From assembly GCF_900104925.1 (NCBI RefSeq), contig NZ_LT629735.1, positions 776,291-840,290 of the forward strand: a stretch of DNA of 64,000 bases. The letters are read 5' to 3'. The position numbers and the translations under genes are program-made. This DNA comes from Opitutus sp. GAS368. Its GTDB lineage: Bacteria; Verrucomicrobiota; Verrucomicrobiia; Opitutales; Opitutaceae. This document shows positions 32,546 through 41,480 of this stretch, piece after piece. The notes under the pieces are model-generated. The model was given only the letters and a program-made list of their open reading frames with translations, searched no databases and was not told where the DNA came from. The stretch's first letter is position 1, and every line of letters starts with the position of its first letter.

Positions 32546-33850
32546 ATGAAACGTCAGAGGCTGGCCGAGAAGCCTGTGATCACCTTGCTCCGGCCGCAGG
32601 TGGGAGTTTCCTTCCTGACCATCCTCGCGCTCGGCTCCACCCTCGCAGGTTGCGCCCAGGCGCCCTACTACACCGAGCCCGCCCCGTCACCGCTTGCCTA
32701 CAATGTGCCCGCCTCGGCCCTGCGTTCGCCCGAGGAGCTCGACGATATTTTCGCCCCCATCGCCCTCTATCCGGATGCCCTCGTGGCGCTGATCCTGCCG
32801 GCCGCGACCGTGCCCGATGACATCGTCGATGCGGCCGACTTTCTCAGGAGAAACGGCAACCCCGCCCTGCTGGACCGCCAGCCCTGGGATGAGAGCGTCA
32901 AGTCGCTGGCCCACTATCCCGAGATCGTGCAATGGATGGACGAGAACCTTCCCTGGACGCAGCAGGCCGGCCAGGCCTTCCGCCTCCAGCCGGCCGACGT
33001 GATGAAATCGATCCAGCAGCTGCGCGCCCGGGCGCTGGCCGCCGGCACCCTCCGGAACACGCCGCAGCAACAGGTGATCATGGACGGCACCGAAATCCGC
33101 ATCGTGCCCGCCGGGCCCGACATGATCTATGTGCCACGCTACGATCCCGTGGTGGTTTACGAGGAGCAGGTTCCGGCTGATGCCGTCTGGGTGACCTTCG
33201 GCGTGGGCTTCCCGGTGGGAGGCTGGCTCAACTGCGATCTCGATTGGGACCATCACGGCATCTGGGTCGGCGATTGGGAACATAACCGCGACTACCGCCA
33301 CCCGCCGTGGCGCGACCGGGACCATGACCGGGACCGGGATCGAGACCACGATCGCGACCGGGACCGCGATCATGATCAGGGCCGGGATCGAGATCAGGGC
33401 CGGGACAGGCGCCCGCCCGTCGGACACACGTGGCAGCCGAATCCCGGGCAACACCGGGAGCCTCCGCGCGAACCCGATCGAGTCCGTCCGCCGATCAATC
33501 ACCCGCGTCCTATCTCCCGGGGCACGGTGCCTGAGAGCCAGGCGCCCAGCCCGCCGCCCGCACCCGATTATCGCCGGGGAAACCCGCCCGCGAATGTGCG
33601 GCCGGATCCCCGCGGCTATGCTGCTCCTCCGGCGGTGAACCATGGGCCGCCCGCCGCCCGTCCCGCCGCGCCGCCCACGAGCGTGTTTGGGGGCTACAGC
33701 CGGGGCAGCGACGCCCGCGACGCCAGCCAGCGCGGCCAGTCCAGCCGGCAACAGGTGCAAAGCGCACCCGCCGCGCATCCAAATCCACCCGCCGCGCGTT
33801 CGGAGCCGGCGTCGAATGACAAGCGCGACCCGCGCCGCCAGCCAAACTGA
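32546..33850 (+). CDS. DUF3300 lipoprotein with an Asp/Arg/His-rich tail
   Basis: 434 residues. Lipoprotein signal with TLAGC lipobox (Cys about residue 36). The DUF3300 domain follows: EELDDIFAPIALYPDALVALILPAATVPDDIVDAADFL (about 60-98), then WDESVKSLAHYPEIVQWMDENLPWTQQAG and IYVPRYDPVVVYE. From about residue 250 a repetitive DRDHDRDRD tail (33308-33410, a simple repeat of GACCGGGACC-like units) leads into a Pro-rich region. DUF3300 is usually encoded beside DUF2950, as here (20-base gap). Role unknown; anchored in the envelope. Confidence 0.9.
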   Translation: MKRQRLAEKPVITLLRPQVGVSFLTILALGSTLAGCAQAPYYTEPAPSPLAYNVPASALRSPEELDDIFAPIALYPDALVALILPAATVPDDIVDAADFLRRNGNPALLDRQPWDESVKSLAHYPEIVQWMDENLPWTQQAGQAFRLQPADVMKSIQQLRARALAAGTLRNTPQQQVIMDGTEIRIVPAGPDMIYVPRYDPVVVYEEQVPADAVWVTFGVGFPVGGWLNCDLDWDHHGIWVGDWEHNRDYRHPPWRDRDHDRDRDRDHDRDRDRDHDQGRDRDQGRDRRPPVGHTWQPNPGQHREPPREPDRVRPPINHPRPISRGTVPESQAPSPPPAPDYRRGNPPANVRPDPRGYAAPPAVNHGPPAARPAAPPTSVFGGYSRGSDARDASQRGQSSRQQVQSAPAAHPNPPAARSEPASNDKRDPRRQPN

Positions 33851-33870
33851 CTTTCCCGGCACCCGCGCCC

Positions 33871-34839
33871 ATGAAAACCGATTCACGATTCCACCTGCTC
33901 GCCGGACTCCTCGGCGCCGCGCTCGTTTTCGGGAACAGCATGGCGGCCGCGGAGCCGGTCGCGCCGCCCGCCGCCGCCGCGCCCCAGCGCCAGTTCGCCT
34001 CGCCCGACGAGGCCGTGAAGGCCCTCCTCGCCGCGACCCGGGACCACGACAAACCCACCCTGCACGAAATCTTCGGGCCGCACGGCCACGAGCTGATCTC
34101 GGGGGACAAGGTGCAGGATGCGAAGGAATTCGCGGACTTTGCCAAGGCGCTCGGTCAACTCTGCCGGCTCTCGGCCGAGGGCCCCGACAAGATGGTGCTC
34201 AACATCGGCGCCCAGGACTGGCCCTTCCCCATCCCGCTCGTCCGCCAGGACGGAAAGTGGTTCTTCGACACCCTCGCCGGCAAGGAGGAGATCATCAACC
34301 GGCGGGTGGGCGGGAACGAGCTCGTCGCGATCGGCGTCTGCCGCACCTACGTCGAGGCCCAGCGCGAATACGCCGGCCAGGACCGCGACAACAGCGGGGT
34401 TTTGAAATACGCGCAGAAGATCAAGAGCACTCCCGGGCAGAAGGACGGATTATTCTGGGAACCCGCCCCGGGTGAGGAGCCGAGCCCGTTCGGGCCCTTG
34501 GTGGCGAGCGCCCGCGCCGAGGGTTACGGTCCGCGCAAGCCGGGCGAGGCGCCCCAGCCGTTTCACGGTTATCTATTCAAGATCCTGACCAAACAGGGCC
34601 CTCATGCTCCCGGCGGGGCCTACAACTATATCATCAACGGGAACATGATCGCCGGCTTTGCCTTGGTCGCGTATCCGGGCATGTGGGGCGAATCGGGCGT
34701 CATGACCTTCATCGTCAACCAGCAGGGCCGGGTCTACCAGGCCAACCTTGGTCCGGACCCGGCCGCCAAGGTCGCGGCCCTGTCCGAATTCGATCCCGAC
34801 AGTGCCTGGACGCCCGTGCCTGCGCCGGGCCGGCCGTGA
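33871..34839 (+). CDS. DUF2950 periplasmic protein
   Basis: 322 residues with a signal peptide (LLAGLLGAALVFGNSMAAAEP). DUF2950 features: FASPDEAVKALLAATRDHDKPTLHEIFGPHGHELISGD (about 46-83), VLNIGAQDWPFPIPLVRQDGKWFFDTLAGKEEIINRRVGGNE (about 110-151), GYLFKILTKQGPHAPGGAYNYIINGNMIAGFALVAYPG. Co-directional and closely spaced with the DUF3300 gene, so a functional pair in the periplasm is likely. No enzyme activity is known. Confidence 0.93.
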   Translation: MKTDSRFHLLAGLLGAALVFGNSMAAAEPVAPPAAAAPQRQFASPDEAVKALLAATRDHDKPTLHEIFGPHGHELISGDKVQDAKEFADFAKALGQLCRLSAEGPDKMVLNIGAQDWPFPIPLVRQDGKWFFDTLAGKEEIINRRVGGNELVAIGVCRTYVEAQREYAGQDRDNSGVLKYAQKIKSTPGQKDGLFWEPAPGEEPSPFGPLVASARAEGYGPRKPGEAPQPFHGYLFKILTKQGPHAPGGAYNYIINGNMIAGFALVAYPGMWGESGVMTFIVNQQGRVYQANLGPDPAAKVAALSEFDPDSAWTPVPAPGRP

Positions 34840-34945
34840 TTCCGGCCGGGTCGTTTTGCCGAAGAAAAGCGTGCGACAGGAAAGGTTTCGCCCCAACCTG
34901 ATGTCACCCCGCGCTGGTTCGTTGCGTTTTAACGCCCCTCCCCCA

Positions 34946-35182
34946 ATGCCCTCCCGCCCTCCTCGTTCCCTGGTGATTTCGCGTCGTGATTTTTGCCGGG
35001 CCGCGACCGGCACCGCGGCCGTCGCACCCTTCATCGCCCCGTCGCGCCTGTTTGGCGCCGATGCGCCTGGCCAAGGCCAACACCGCCTGATTCGAGGCCG
35101 GCCAGGACGCACCCGCCGGCCATTCAGGCCGTCAGGCGCTTGGCGGCATTCTGGGCGAGCAGGGCCAGTTCCGCCGACTTGA
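34946..35182 (+). pseudogene. Tat-signal N-terminal remnant of a Gfo/Idh/MocA-type oxidoreductase
   Basis: MPSRPPRSLVISRRDFCRAATGTAAVAPFIAPSRLFGADAPGQ is a twin-arginine signal (SRRDF) of the kind carried by exported Gfo/Idh/MocA proteins. After about residue 46 the frame departs from any such protein and runs antisense to the end of the neighbouring intact oxidoreductase gene. Only the signal and a few residues remain. Confidence 0.65.
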
Positions 35183-36281
35183 AGGCATGGGCCTGCGTCA
35201 TGGCTTTTTCCGTGCGGTTCAGGCAATCGAGGATGAACTCGCCGAAGAAACGGTAACCGACCTTGCCCTCCACGGGGATGTGGGCGACGCCCTTCTCGTT
35301 GGCCAGATAGACATGATTGCCCGTCGTGTCCCGGGCGATGTCGATGTATTTGCGCAGCTCGATGAAACCCTTCGTGCCCAGGATGAAGGTCCGGCCGTCG
35401 CCCCAGGTGGCGAGACTGTCGGGGGTATACCAGTCCACCCGGACATAGTTCGACGCCCCGGTGTTGCCGACCAGCGAGGCCTCGCCGTAGTCCTCGAGCT
35501 CCGGGTAGTTCGGGTTGGCAAAGTTCCCGATCAGCGCCTGCGTCACCGTGGCATCGGTCGCGCCGGTGTAGGCGAGGAACTGTTCGAACTGGTGGCTGCC
35601 GATGTCGCAAAGGATGCCGCCATACTTCGCCCGCTGGAAAAACCAGGCCGGCCGGGTGGCCGCGCTCAGGCGGTGGGGCGCGAGGGAGGTGACCTGCACG
35701 ACGCGGCCGATGACCCCCTGCTGGACGAGGTCGGTGGCATACATGGCGGATTCATTGTGCAACCGCTCGCCGAAATAAACCATGTGCTTCCGGCCGGTGC
35801 GCGCCACCACGGCCTTTGACTGCGCCAGCTGCTCGAGCGTGGTGAAGGGCGCCTTGTCGCTGAAGTAATCCTTGCCCGCCTCCATGATGCGGCAGCCCAG
35901 CGGGCCCCGCTCGGACGTGACCGCCGCCGACGCCACCAGGTGCACCTCGGGATCCGACAGGATCTCATCCAGGGACCGGGCGACCCTGGCCTGGGGATAT
36001 TTCTCCCGAAACGCCTTGGTCTTCTTCTCGTCCGGATCAAAAACCCACTTCAACGTCGCGCCGGCCTCGGTCAGGCCGTTGCTCATGCCGTTGATGTGGC
36101 CGTGGTCGAGGTGCGCCGCGGCGAAGACGAATTCGCCCGGCTTCACGACGGCATTCGGTTTGCCCACGGGGGCGTAATTCATCCCGTCCGCCTTGTTGTC
36201 GGCGGCGAACAGGTTTTGCGGGGCGGCGGAGCCGGCCGCCATGGCCACGGCCGCGCTGGTGAGAAAGTCACGACGATTCAT
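35124..36281 (-). CDS. Tat-exported Gfo/Idh/MocA family oxidoreductase
   Basis: 386 residues from the ATG at 36281. Twin-arginine signal NRRDFLTSAAVAMAAGSAAPQNLFAA. The Rossmann domain shows FVFAAAHLDHGHINGMSNGLTEAGATLKWVFDPDEKKTKAFREKYPQARVARSLDEIL. The substrate domain has the family KxxxxDKPF-type region as GKDYFSDKAPFTTLEQLAQSKAVV and a conserved histidine in CDIGSHQFEQFL. Members act on sugars or sugar-like polyols with NAD(P); the substrate here is unknown. Confidence 0.9.
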   Translation of the reverse strand: MNRRDFLTSAAVAMAAGSAAPQNLFAADNKADGMNYAPVGKPNAVVKPGEFVFAAAHLDHGHINGMSNGLTEAGATLKWVFDPDEKKTKAFREKYPQARVARSLDEILSDPEVHLVASAAVTSERGPLGCRIMEAGKDYFSDKAPFTTLEQLAQSKAVVARTGRKHMVYFGERLHNESAMYATDLVQQGVIGRVVQVTSLAPHRLSAATRPAWFFQRAKYGGILCDIGSHQFEQFLAYTGATDATVTQALIGNFANPNYPELEDYGEASLVGNTGASNYVRVDWYTPDSLATWGDGRTFILGTKGFIELRKYIDIARDTTGNHVYLANEKGVAHIPVEGKVGYRFFGEFILDCLNRTEKAMTQAHAFKSAELALLAQNAAKRLTA

Positions 36282-36289
36282 AGGGTGGT

Positions 36290-36571
36290 TTGCGCCAGGG
36301 GAAGCTTCAGGACCCGGTGCAGACTTTGATCCGGCGTCGCATGCCCAGGAACGTGATTTTGAACCGGTCGTCAAACAAGCGCAAATCCGGGTGGGCCGGC
36401 TGCAGCCTGCTGCTCACGTGGTGGGTGCAGTATCACACCGCGACCAGCGTCTTCTTCCACGCGTTCATCGCCATCCTCACCTGCATCGTGACCGGCTATC
36501 TGGCCAGCCTCGTCTTCGCCCGGCGCGCCGGACGGAAAAACCTGCGGGGCCTGACGCTCTGGACGATGTGA
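36290..36571 (+). pseudogene. Sodium:solute symporter, C-terminal remnant
   Basis: Only the end is family-like: from about 36390, LLLTWWVQYHTATSVFFHAFIAILTCIVTGYLASLVF then RRAGRKNLRGLTLWTM, the last membrane helix and the RGLTLWT-type terminus of SSS transporters. The upstream part of the frame is not transporter-like. Possibly a leftover of a transporter once linked to the neighbouring oxidoreductase gene. Confidence 0.55.
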
Positions 36572-36680
36572 GCCCCGCGCTCCGATCGCTCTTCCCCGAT
36601 CCGGCGGCGCCCTCCCCCTCCGCCGATTGCATTCGCCTGCAGGACGAAGGGCTGCTTGTTTCGGAAAAACACGAATTCGC

Positions 36681-37109
36681 ATGAGTGACATCGATCCCCG
36701 CCTCACCCGCGTCTGCGAGAACTACCAGCGCACCGTCCATGAGAAGAACGTCGCCGCCTTCCTCGGCCTCTACCATCCCTCGGCCCGCGTCTTCGACACC
36801 TGGGGCGTGTGGTCCTATGAGGGCGAGCAAGCCCGGCGCCAGGTGATCGAGCAGTGGTTCTCGTCCCTGGGCGAGGAGCGCGTGGCAGTGACCTTCGATC
36901 GCCTGCAGACCACCGTCACCGGCGACCTGGCCTCCCTCACGGCCCGGGTGATCTATGCGGCGATCTCCGCCGCCGGGACCGAACTGCGCAGCATGCAGAA
37001 TCGGCTGACCTGGGTGCTCAAACTGGAAGGCGGCTCGTGGAAGATCATCCACGAGCACACCTCGGTCCCGATCGGCCCCGACCTGAAGGGCATCCTGCAG
37101 CGCGACTAG
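36681..37109 (+). CDS. SnoaL/DUF4440-like (NTF2-fold) protein
   Basis: 142 residues from the ATG at 36681. Pattern of the NTF2 fold: an N-terminal helix (VCENYQRTVHEKNVAAFLGLYHPSARVFDTW), then strands VAVTFDRLQTTVTGDLASLTARVIYAAIS and the final MQNRLTWVLKLEGGSWKIIHEHTSVPI. Full length for the family. Such proteins are isomerase-like or ligand-binding; no specific function can be read. The frame is open to 36627, but the shorter start removes a non-conserved head. Confidence 0.82.
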   Translation: MSDIDPRLTRVCENYQRTVHEKNVAAFLGLYHPSARVFDTWGVWSYEGEQARRQVIEQWFSSLGEERVAVTFDRLQTTVTGDLASLTARVIYAAISAAGTELRSMQNRLTWVLKLEGGSWKIIHEHTSVPIGPDLKGILQRD

Positions 37110-37225
37110 CCCGCACCTTCGCGTGAGATTGACCGGTCTTCAGTTCTCCGTCCTCCGTCATCTGTCCTCCGTCCTCCGCCGGTTGCTGGCTTGTAGCCGC
37201 CGGGCGCCGCCCCTACCCTCGGCCG

Positions 37226-38245
37226 ATGGAAACCACCGCGTGGGCTGATCTGGGCGACGAGGCGTTGCTCGACAAAAAGATCTCCCAGCTCGGCCTGACC
37301 CTGGCGGGCACGCCGCTCGCGGCGCTGGTGCAGCAACTGTATGACGAGCTGACGGCGAAGGGCCTGGTGTTCCATCCGCCCTGCCACGTCGGCGACGAGT
37401 GGTTCGTGCCCGTCGGCATCCCGGCCATCTTCGTCCCGTTCTTCCTGACGCACGAGCGCCTGCGCCGGCTGGAGCGGACGATGATGCTCGAGGTCGAGGG
37501 CGAGAGCCCCGAGTGGTTCATGCGGCTCATGCGCCACGAGGCGGCCCACGCCTATGCCTACGCCTACCAGCTGACCCGGAAACGGAAATGGCAGCGCGTG
37601 TTCGGCCTGACCTCCACCGACACGACGCCGGACTCCTACCGGCCGCGGCCCTACAGCCATTCCTACGTCGTGCACCTCGACGACTGGTATGCGCAGAGCC
37701 ACCCGGACGAGGATTTCGCCGAGACCTTCGCCGTGTGGCTGACGCCGGGACTCGACTGGCGCGAGCGCTTCAAGGGCTGGAAGGCCCTGCAGAAACTCGA
37801 ATACGTCGAGGAGCTGATGGGGTCGCTCGCCGGCCGGATGCCGCCCTACCAGCCGGGTTACCGGGTGAAGGACTTCGACTGCCTCAACGTCAAGCTGAAG
37901 ACCCACTACGCGCGGAAGCGGAAGCTCTACGAGGACACCTACCCGGATTTCTACGACCGCGACCTGCGCCAACTCTTCACCGGCGCGCCCGACGCCGGCC
38001 GGGCCCTGGCGGCCTCGCGCTACCTCCGCGCGCGGCGCCGCGAACTGCTGGACGCGGTGTGCGAGCCGACGAACGAGAAACGCTACCGCGTCAACAAGCT
38101 GCTCGCCCGCCTGATCGAGCGCTGCGACCAGCTCGGCCTGCACCTCCCGTCCGGCGGCCCGGCGCCGGACCTGCCCGTGGCCGCCTACATCACGACGCTC
38201 GTCATGAACTACCTCTTCACGGGAAAATTCAAACGCACCAAGTGA
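37226..38245 (+). CDS. Putative zinc metallopeptidase (Mx/PF15887-like)
   Basis: 339 residues. Zinc-binding motif MRHEAAHAYAYAYQL (HExxH-like, about residues 103-117) and a third-ligand region HPDEDFAETFAVWLTP (about 161-176). No signal peptide. The next gene, an ATP-grasp enzyme, starts four bases after this stop, so the two are translated from one message. The pairing of this peptidase family with a Ddl-like ATP-grasp suggests a joint peptide-related job, but no substrate is known. Confidence 0.83.
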   Translation: METTAWADLGDEALLDKKISQLGLTLAGTPLAALVQQLYDELTAKGLVFHPPCHVGDEWFVPVGIPAIFVPFFLTHERLRRLERTMMLEVEGESPEWFMRLMRHEAAHAYAYAYQLTRKRKWQRVFGLTSTDTTPDSYRPRPYSHSYVVHLDDWYAQSHPDEDFAETFAVWLTPGLDWRERFKGWKALQKLEYVEELMGSLAGRMPPYQPGYRVKDFDCLNVKLKTHYARKRKLYEDTYPDFYDRDLRQLFTGAPDAGRALAASRYLRARRRELLDAVCEPTNEKRYRVNKLLARLIERCDQLGLHLPSGGPAPDLPVAAYITTLVMNYLFTGKFKRTK

Positions 38246-38249
38246 CGCC

Positions 38250-39269
38250 ATGGCCAAGAGACTGAAAGTCCTCGCCCTGTTCGACACCGGTCAGCCCACG
38301 GCCATCGACGCCGACCTGGGGCCGGAGCTGAAGACGGACGACTGGAAGACCGAGGCCGGCGTGCTGGCCGCGCTCGACGAGCTCGGGCACACCCACGAGC
38401 ACCTGGCGATCTTCGACGATCCCGATCTGCTGCGGCAGAAGCTCCAGACCTTCAGCCCGGATGTGATCTTCAACCTCGCCGACACCTTCCGGAACAACCC
38501 CACGTTTGACCAGCACATCGTGTCGTTCCTCGCGATGCTCGGCATCCCCTTCACCGGCTGCGGCCCGTCGGGGCTGGTCCTGTGCAAGCACAAGGGCATC
38601 TCGAAGAAAATCCTCAGCTACCACCGCATCCCCACCGCCGCCTTCGTCACCATCCCGCGCGGCAAGCGCAGCGCGCGGCCGAAGCGGCTGCGCTTCCCCA
38701 TCCTGGTGAAGCCGCTCAAGGAGGAGGCTTCCTACGGCATCTCGCAGGCCTCGTTCGTGGAGAACGACGGGCAGTTCCAGGAACGGGTGCAGTTCATCCA
38801 CGAGAAGCTGGACGGCGACGTCATCGCCGAGGAATACATCGAGGGCCGCGAGCTCTACGTCAGCATCATGGGCAACCACCGCCTCCAGGTCTTCCCGATC
38901 CGCGAGCTGGTCTTCCGCGAGGTGCCGCCCGACGAGCCGAAGATCGCCACCTACAAGGCGAAGTGGGACGAGGCCTACCGCGAGCGCTGGGGCCTGGAAA
39001 ACCGCTTCGCCACCGGCCTGGATCCGGCGGTGGTGCGGAACATCGAGGCGGTCTGCAAGCGCATCTACCGCCTGCTGACGATCGACGGCTACGCGCGGCT
39101 CGACCTGCGGCTGACCGCGCAGAACGAGGTCTACTTCATCGAGGCGAACCCGAATCCCATCCTCGCCCCCGACGAGGACTTCGCCCAGTCGGCCCTGAAG
39201 GCGGGTTTGTCCTACCCGCAGCTGATCGACCGGATCGCCCGCCTCGGGCTGATCACCGACCGGGATTGA
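38250..39269 (+). CDS. ATP-grasp ligase, D-Ala-D-Ala ligase-like
   Basis: 339 residues. ATP-grasp signs: FPILVKPLKEEASYGISQASFVEN (about 149-172), DVIAEEYIEGRELYVSIMGN (about 190-209), and the metal-binding end ARLDLRLTAQNEVYFIEANPNPIL (about 284-307). The first domain (VIFNLADTFRNNPTFDQHIVSFLAMLGIPFTGCGPSGLVLCKHKGISKKIL) resembles Ddl. It lacks features that would mark it as cell-wall Ddl, and its partner is a metallopeptidase, so it more likely joins other amino acids or peptides. Confidence 0.88.
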   Translation: MAKRLKVLALFDTGQPTAIDADLGPELKTDDWKTEAGVLAALDELGHTHEHLAIFDDPDLLRQKLQTFSPDVIFNLADTFRNNPTFDQHIVSFLAMLGIPFTGCGPSGLVLCKHKGISKKILSYHRIPTAAFVTIPRGKRSARPKRLRFPILVKPLKEEASYGISQASFVENDGQFQERVQFIHEKLDGDVIAEEYIEGRELYVSIMGNHRLQVFPIRELVFREVPPDEPKIATYKAKWDEAYRERWGLENRFATGLDPAVVRNIEAVCKRIYRLLTIDGYARLDLRLTAQNEVYFIEANPNPILAPDEDFAQSALKAGLSYPQLIDRIARLGLITDRD

Positions 39270-39283
39270 GGCGGGTCTCCAAC

Positions 39284-39312
39284 TGTAGGAGGGGCTTTAC
39301 GCCCCGATTCTT
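39284..39312. repeat. Half copy of the TGTAGGAG palindrome
   Basis: CTGTAGGAGGGGCTTTACGC with the internal inverse GGGGC/GCCCC, just before the convergent ORF6N gene. Confidence 0.55.
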
Positions 39313-39324
39313 GCCTTCCGCCTT

Positions 39325-40014
39325 TTAGCGCTTGGGCTTCTTCAACAGCGTATGAAACCCCAGCTCTTTCGTCGGTTTCTCCGGCGGGTTGAGCAAAGGC
39401 CGGAGCTTTTCGTAGACATCGCGCAGAATCACGTCGTGCGTCACGAGCTTCTTATCAATCTCCACGAGGCGCTTGAACACCGTCGCATGAGCCTGGAGTT
39501 CCTCGCGCATCTGAACGAACGCCCTGACCACAAACAAACTCATCTGCACCGCCCGCGAACTTTTGAGCACTGTCGCTGCCATCAACGCTCCGTGCTCGGT
39601 GAATGCCCAAGGCAAGTAAGCCGCACCGCGATGCTTCCGGGAACTCATCGCAATTTGCGATGAGTTCGGAGCATCAGACTGATTATCAGTGCCTTCAGAA
39701 CTTGATATCGCAATTTGCGATATCAAACGGAGGGATTCCTCGCGGGTGAGTTGGAAGCGAAAGTCGGCCGGGAAGCGGTCGGCATTGCGCTTCACCGCTT
39801 CGTTAAGCCGTGAGGTGGTCACGCCGTAAAGCCGGGCAAGATCACTATCGAGCATCACGCGCTGACGCCGGATATTATGAATCGGCGGTAACTGTGAGCG
39901 ATTCCGCCCTGATGGGGCACCCGACTCTCTCACCCTCCGTCCCGTTAGACCGGGACTCCGGGCCAAACCTGCGGCTTGGCCATCTTCGCGCTGCTGCGCT
40001 TCGTCGTTTTTCAT
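39325..40014 (-). CDS. ORF6N-domain (phage antirepressor-like) protein
   Basis: About 229 residues from the ATG at 40014; the frame is open to 40095. The ORF6N domain is clear: PPIHNIRRQRVMLDSDLARLYGVTTSRLNEAVKRNADRFPADFRFQLTREES, later YLPWAFTEHGALMAATVLKSSRAVQMSLFVVRAFVQMREEL. Between the halves lies a variable linker with SQIA twice, encoded by two palindromes (39641-39667, 39702-39726). ORF6N proteins derive from phages and are common as solitary genes. Confidence 0.88.
   Translation of the reverse strand: MKNDEAQQREDGQAAGLARSPGLTGRRVRESGAPSGRNRSQLPPIHNIRRQRVMLDSDLARLYGVTTSRLNEAVKRNADRFPADFRFQLTREESLRLISQIAISSSEGTDNQSDAPNSSQIAMSSRKHRGAAYLPWAFTEHGALMAATVLKSSRAVQMSLFVVRAFVQMREELQAHATVFKRLVEIDKKLVTHDVILRDVYEKLRPLLNPPEKPTKELGFHTLLKKPKR
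39641..39726. repeat. Two perfect palindromes with a shared core inside the ORF6N gene
   Basis: 39641-39667: arms GAACTCATCGCA / TGCGATGAGTTC around ATT. 39702-39726: arms TTGATATCGCA / TGCGATATCAA around ATT. The core TCGCAATTTGCGA is the same, but the outer arms differ and remain perfectly complementary. Confidence 0.9.
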
Positions 40015-40095
40015 GGGCCAGGATCTCCTCGCTGCAAACGGCAGCCGCGTGGCCCGGTCATCAATCAGCCGCAACTCACCCAAACGTTCGAGCAA

Positions 40096-40300
40096 AACTC
40101 AGCCCCGACCCCACAGCTCCTGACATAGGGCTGTCAGGGCCTGCTGTTAGAGTCGCCTTGTGAGACTCAAACCGTCAACCTTCCCCATCGCTTTAACACC
40201 GAGGACCCAGAGTGCCCAGAGAAGATTACCTCCGTGGTCTCTGCGATCTCGGGGTTTAAAAATCCCTTCGTTTCTTAGCTGCTTTGTGTTCAATTAGCTC
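40096..40300. repeat. Gap with a CCGAGGACCCAGAGTGCCCAGAG-type repeat
   Basis: 40192-40262 (TTTAACACCGAGGACCCAGA ... CTCGGGGTTTAAAAA) is an imperfect inverted repeat; a relative lies at 46003-46070. No gene. Confidence 0.6.
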
Positions 40301-41275
40301 ATGCCGAAAAGTAACCTGAAACGCCTTCCCCCCAAGAAGCGTCCGCGGAAAGCCAAGGCCAACACCCGCGGCGCCGAGGCCGCCGAAGCCCTGCTGGGCG
40401 AGCTGACCGGCGTCGCCCTCGAGACCAAGGCGGCCGTCGAGCGCGCCGGCGGTGTGGTCGTCGGCCAATACGCCGAGCCCATCGGGAAGCATCCGCTCCT
40501 GCTGGCCGTGCTGCCCATCGCCGCGGTCGAGCCGACGCCCTTCCAGCGCGACGTGTCCGACATGCACCACAAGAAGCTGGCCGACGTCATCGACCGCACC
40601 GGCATGTTCCTCGACCCGATCATCGCCATCACGGCGCCGGAGGGCGGCTTCTGGACGCCCAACGGCGGTCACCGCCTCGCCGCCATGCGCCGGCTGGGCG
40701 CGAAGTCCATCACCGCCCTCGTCGTCCCGAAGCGCGAGGTCGCCTGGCAGATCCTGGCCCTCAACACCGAGAAGGCCCACAACCTGAAGGACAAGTCCCT
40801 CGAGGTCATCCGCATCTTCCGGAACCTGCTCGAGGACAGCGCCAGCAAGGCCGAGAAGGATTTCGCTTATTACTTCGAGGAGGCGTCGCTCATCACCATG
40901 GGCCTCTGCTACGAGCAGAAGCCCCGCTTCAGCGGCGGCGTCTACAACTCGTTCGTCCGGCGTTTGACCTCGTTCGCCGACGACTCCCTGACGAAAGCGC
41001 TCAAGACCCACGAGAAACACGCCACGATGTTGCTGGAGCTCGACGAGAAGGTCGCCGAGGCCGTGGCCAAGCTGAAGGCCAAGGGCTTTGTCAGTCCCTA
41101 CCTGAAGACCTTCGTTGTCGCCCGCTCGAACCCGCTGCGCTTCATGAAGGAGCCGCCGGAGCTCGAGGAGCTCATCAAGACGATCCGCGGCAAGGTCGAG
41201 CGCATGAACGTGGACCGGATCAAGCAGGAGGACATCAGCGCATCGGGCGGCGGCGGCGCAGCCGACGACGAGTAA
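40301..41275 (+). CDS. ParB-like nuclease-domain protein
   Basis: 324 residues. The N-terminal ParB/Srx-like region includes LPIAAVEPTPFQRDVSDMHHKKLADVIDRTGMFLDPIIAI (about 69-110) and GGFWTPNGGHRLAAMRRLGAKSITALVVPKREVAWQILALNTEKAHNL (about 114-161), where GGHRLAAM corresponds to the GERR-type box. The rest is helical without a recognisable centromere-binding domain. It is not beside parA, so a chromosome-partition role is doubtful; such solitary ParB-like proteins are of unknown function. Confidence 0.82.
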   Translation: MPKSNLKRLPPKKRPRKAKANTRGAEAAEALLGELTGVALETKAAVERAGGVVVGQYAEPIGKHPLLLAVLPIAAVEPTPFQRDVSDMHHKKLADVIDRTGMFLDPIIAITAPEGGFWTPNGGHRLAAMRRLGAKSITALVVPKREVAWQILALNTEKAHNLKDKSLEVIRIFRNLLEDSASKAEKDFAYYFEEASLITMGLCYEQKPRFSGGVYNSFVRRLTSFADDSLTKALKTHEKHATMLLELDEKVAEAVAKLKAKGFVSPYLKTFVVARSNPLRFMKEPPELEELIKTIRGKVERMNVDRIKQEDISASGGGGAADDE

Positions 41276-41480
41276 TGCCGCGGGTGGACGACCTGCGACG
41301 CCAAGGGCCGGGTCGTCAAAGTCAGGGGCTTCAAACCGAAAAAGCAGGCGTAAGATTCGTCAGTTGTTGATTGGCGGTTGGTTGTGCCGGACGGAAAATA
41401 AGCGCAACCGGCGGCACTACGGCCGGCGCACCCGGTCCAACCCACTCATCGCGGTTTATCCGTGTCCACGCCCATCTGCC

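Noticed and set aside
41281-41352. Possible 3'-end gene fragment (DAKGRVVKVRGFKPKKQA) resembling 43434-43470
   Set aside because: The similarity is about 20 bases and no parent gene is recognisable, so it is too weak to claim another displaced 3' end.
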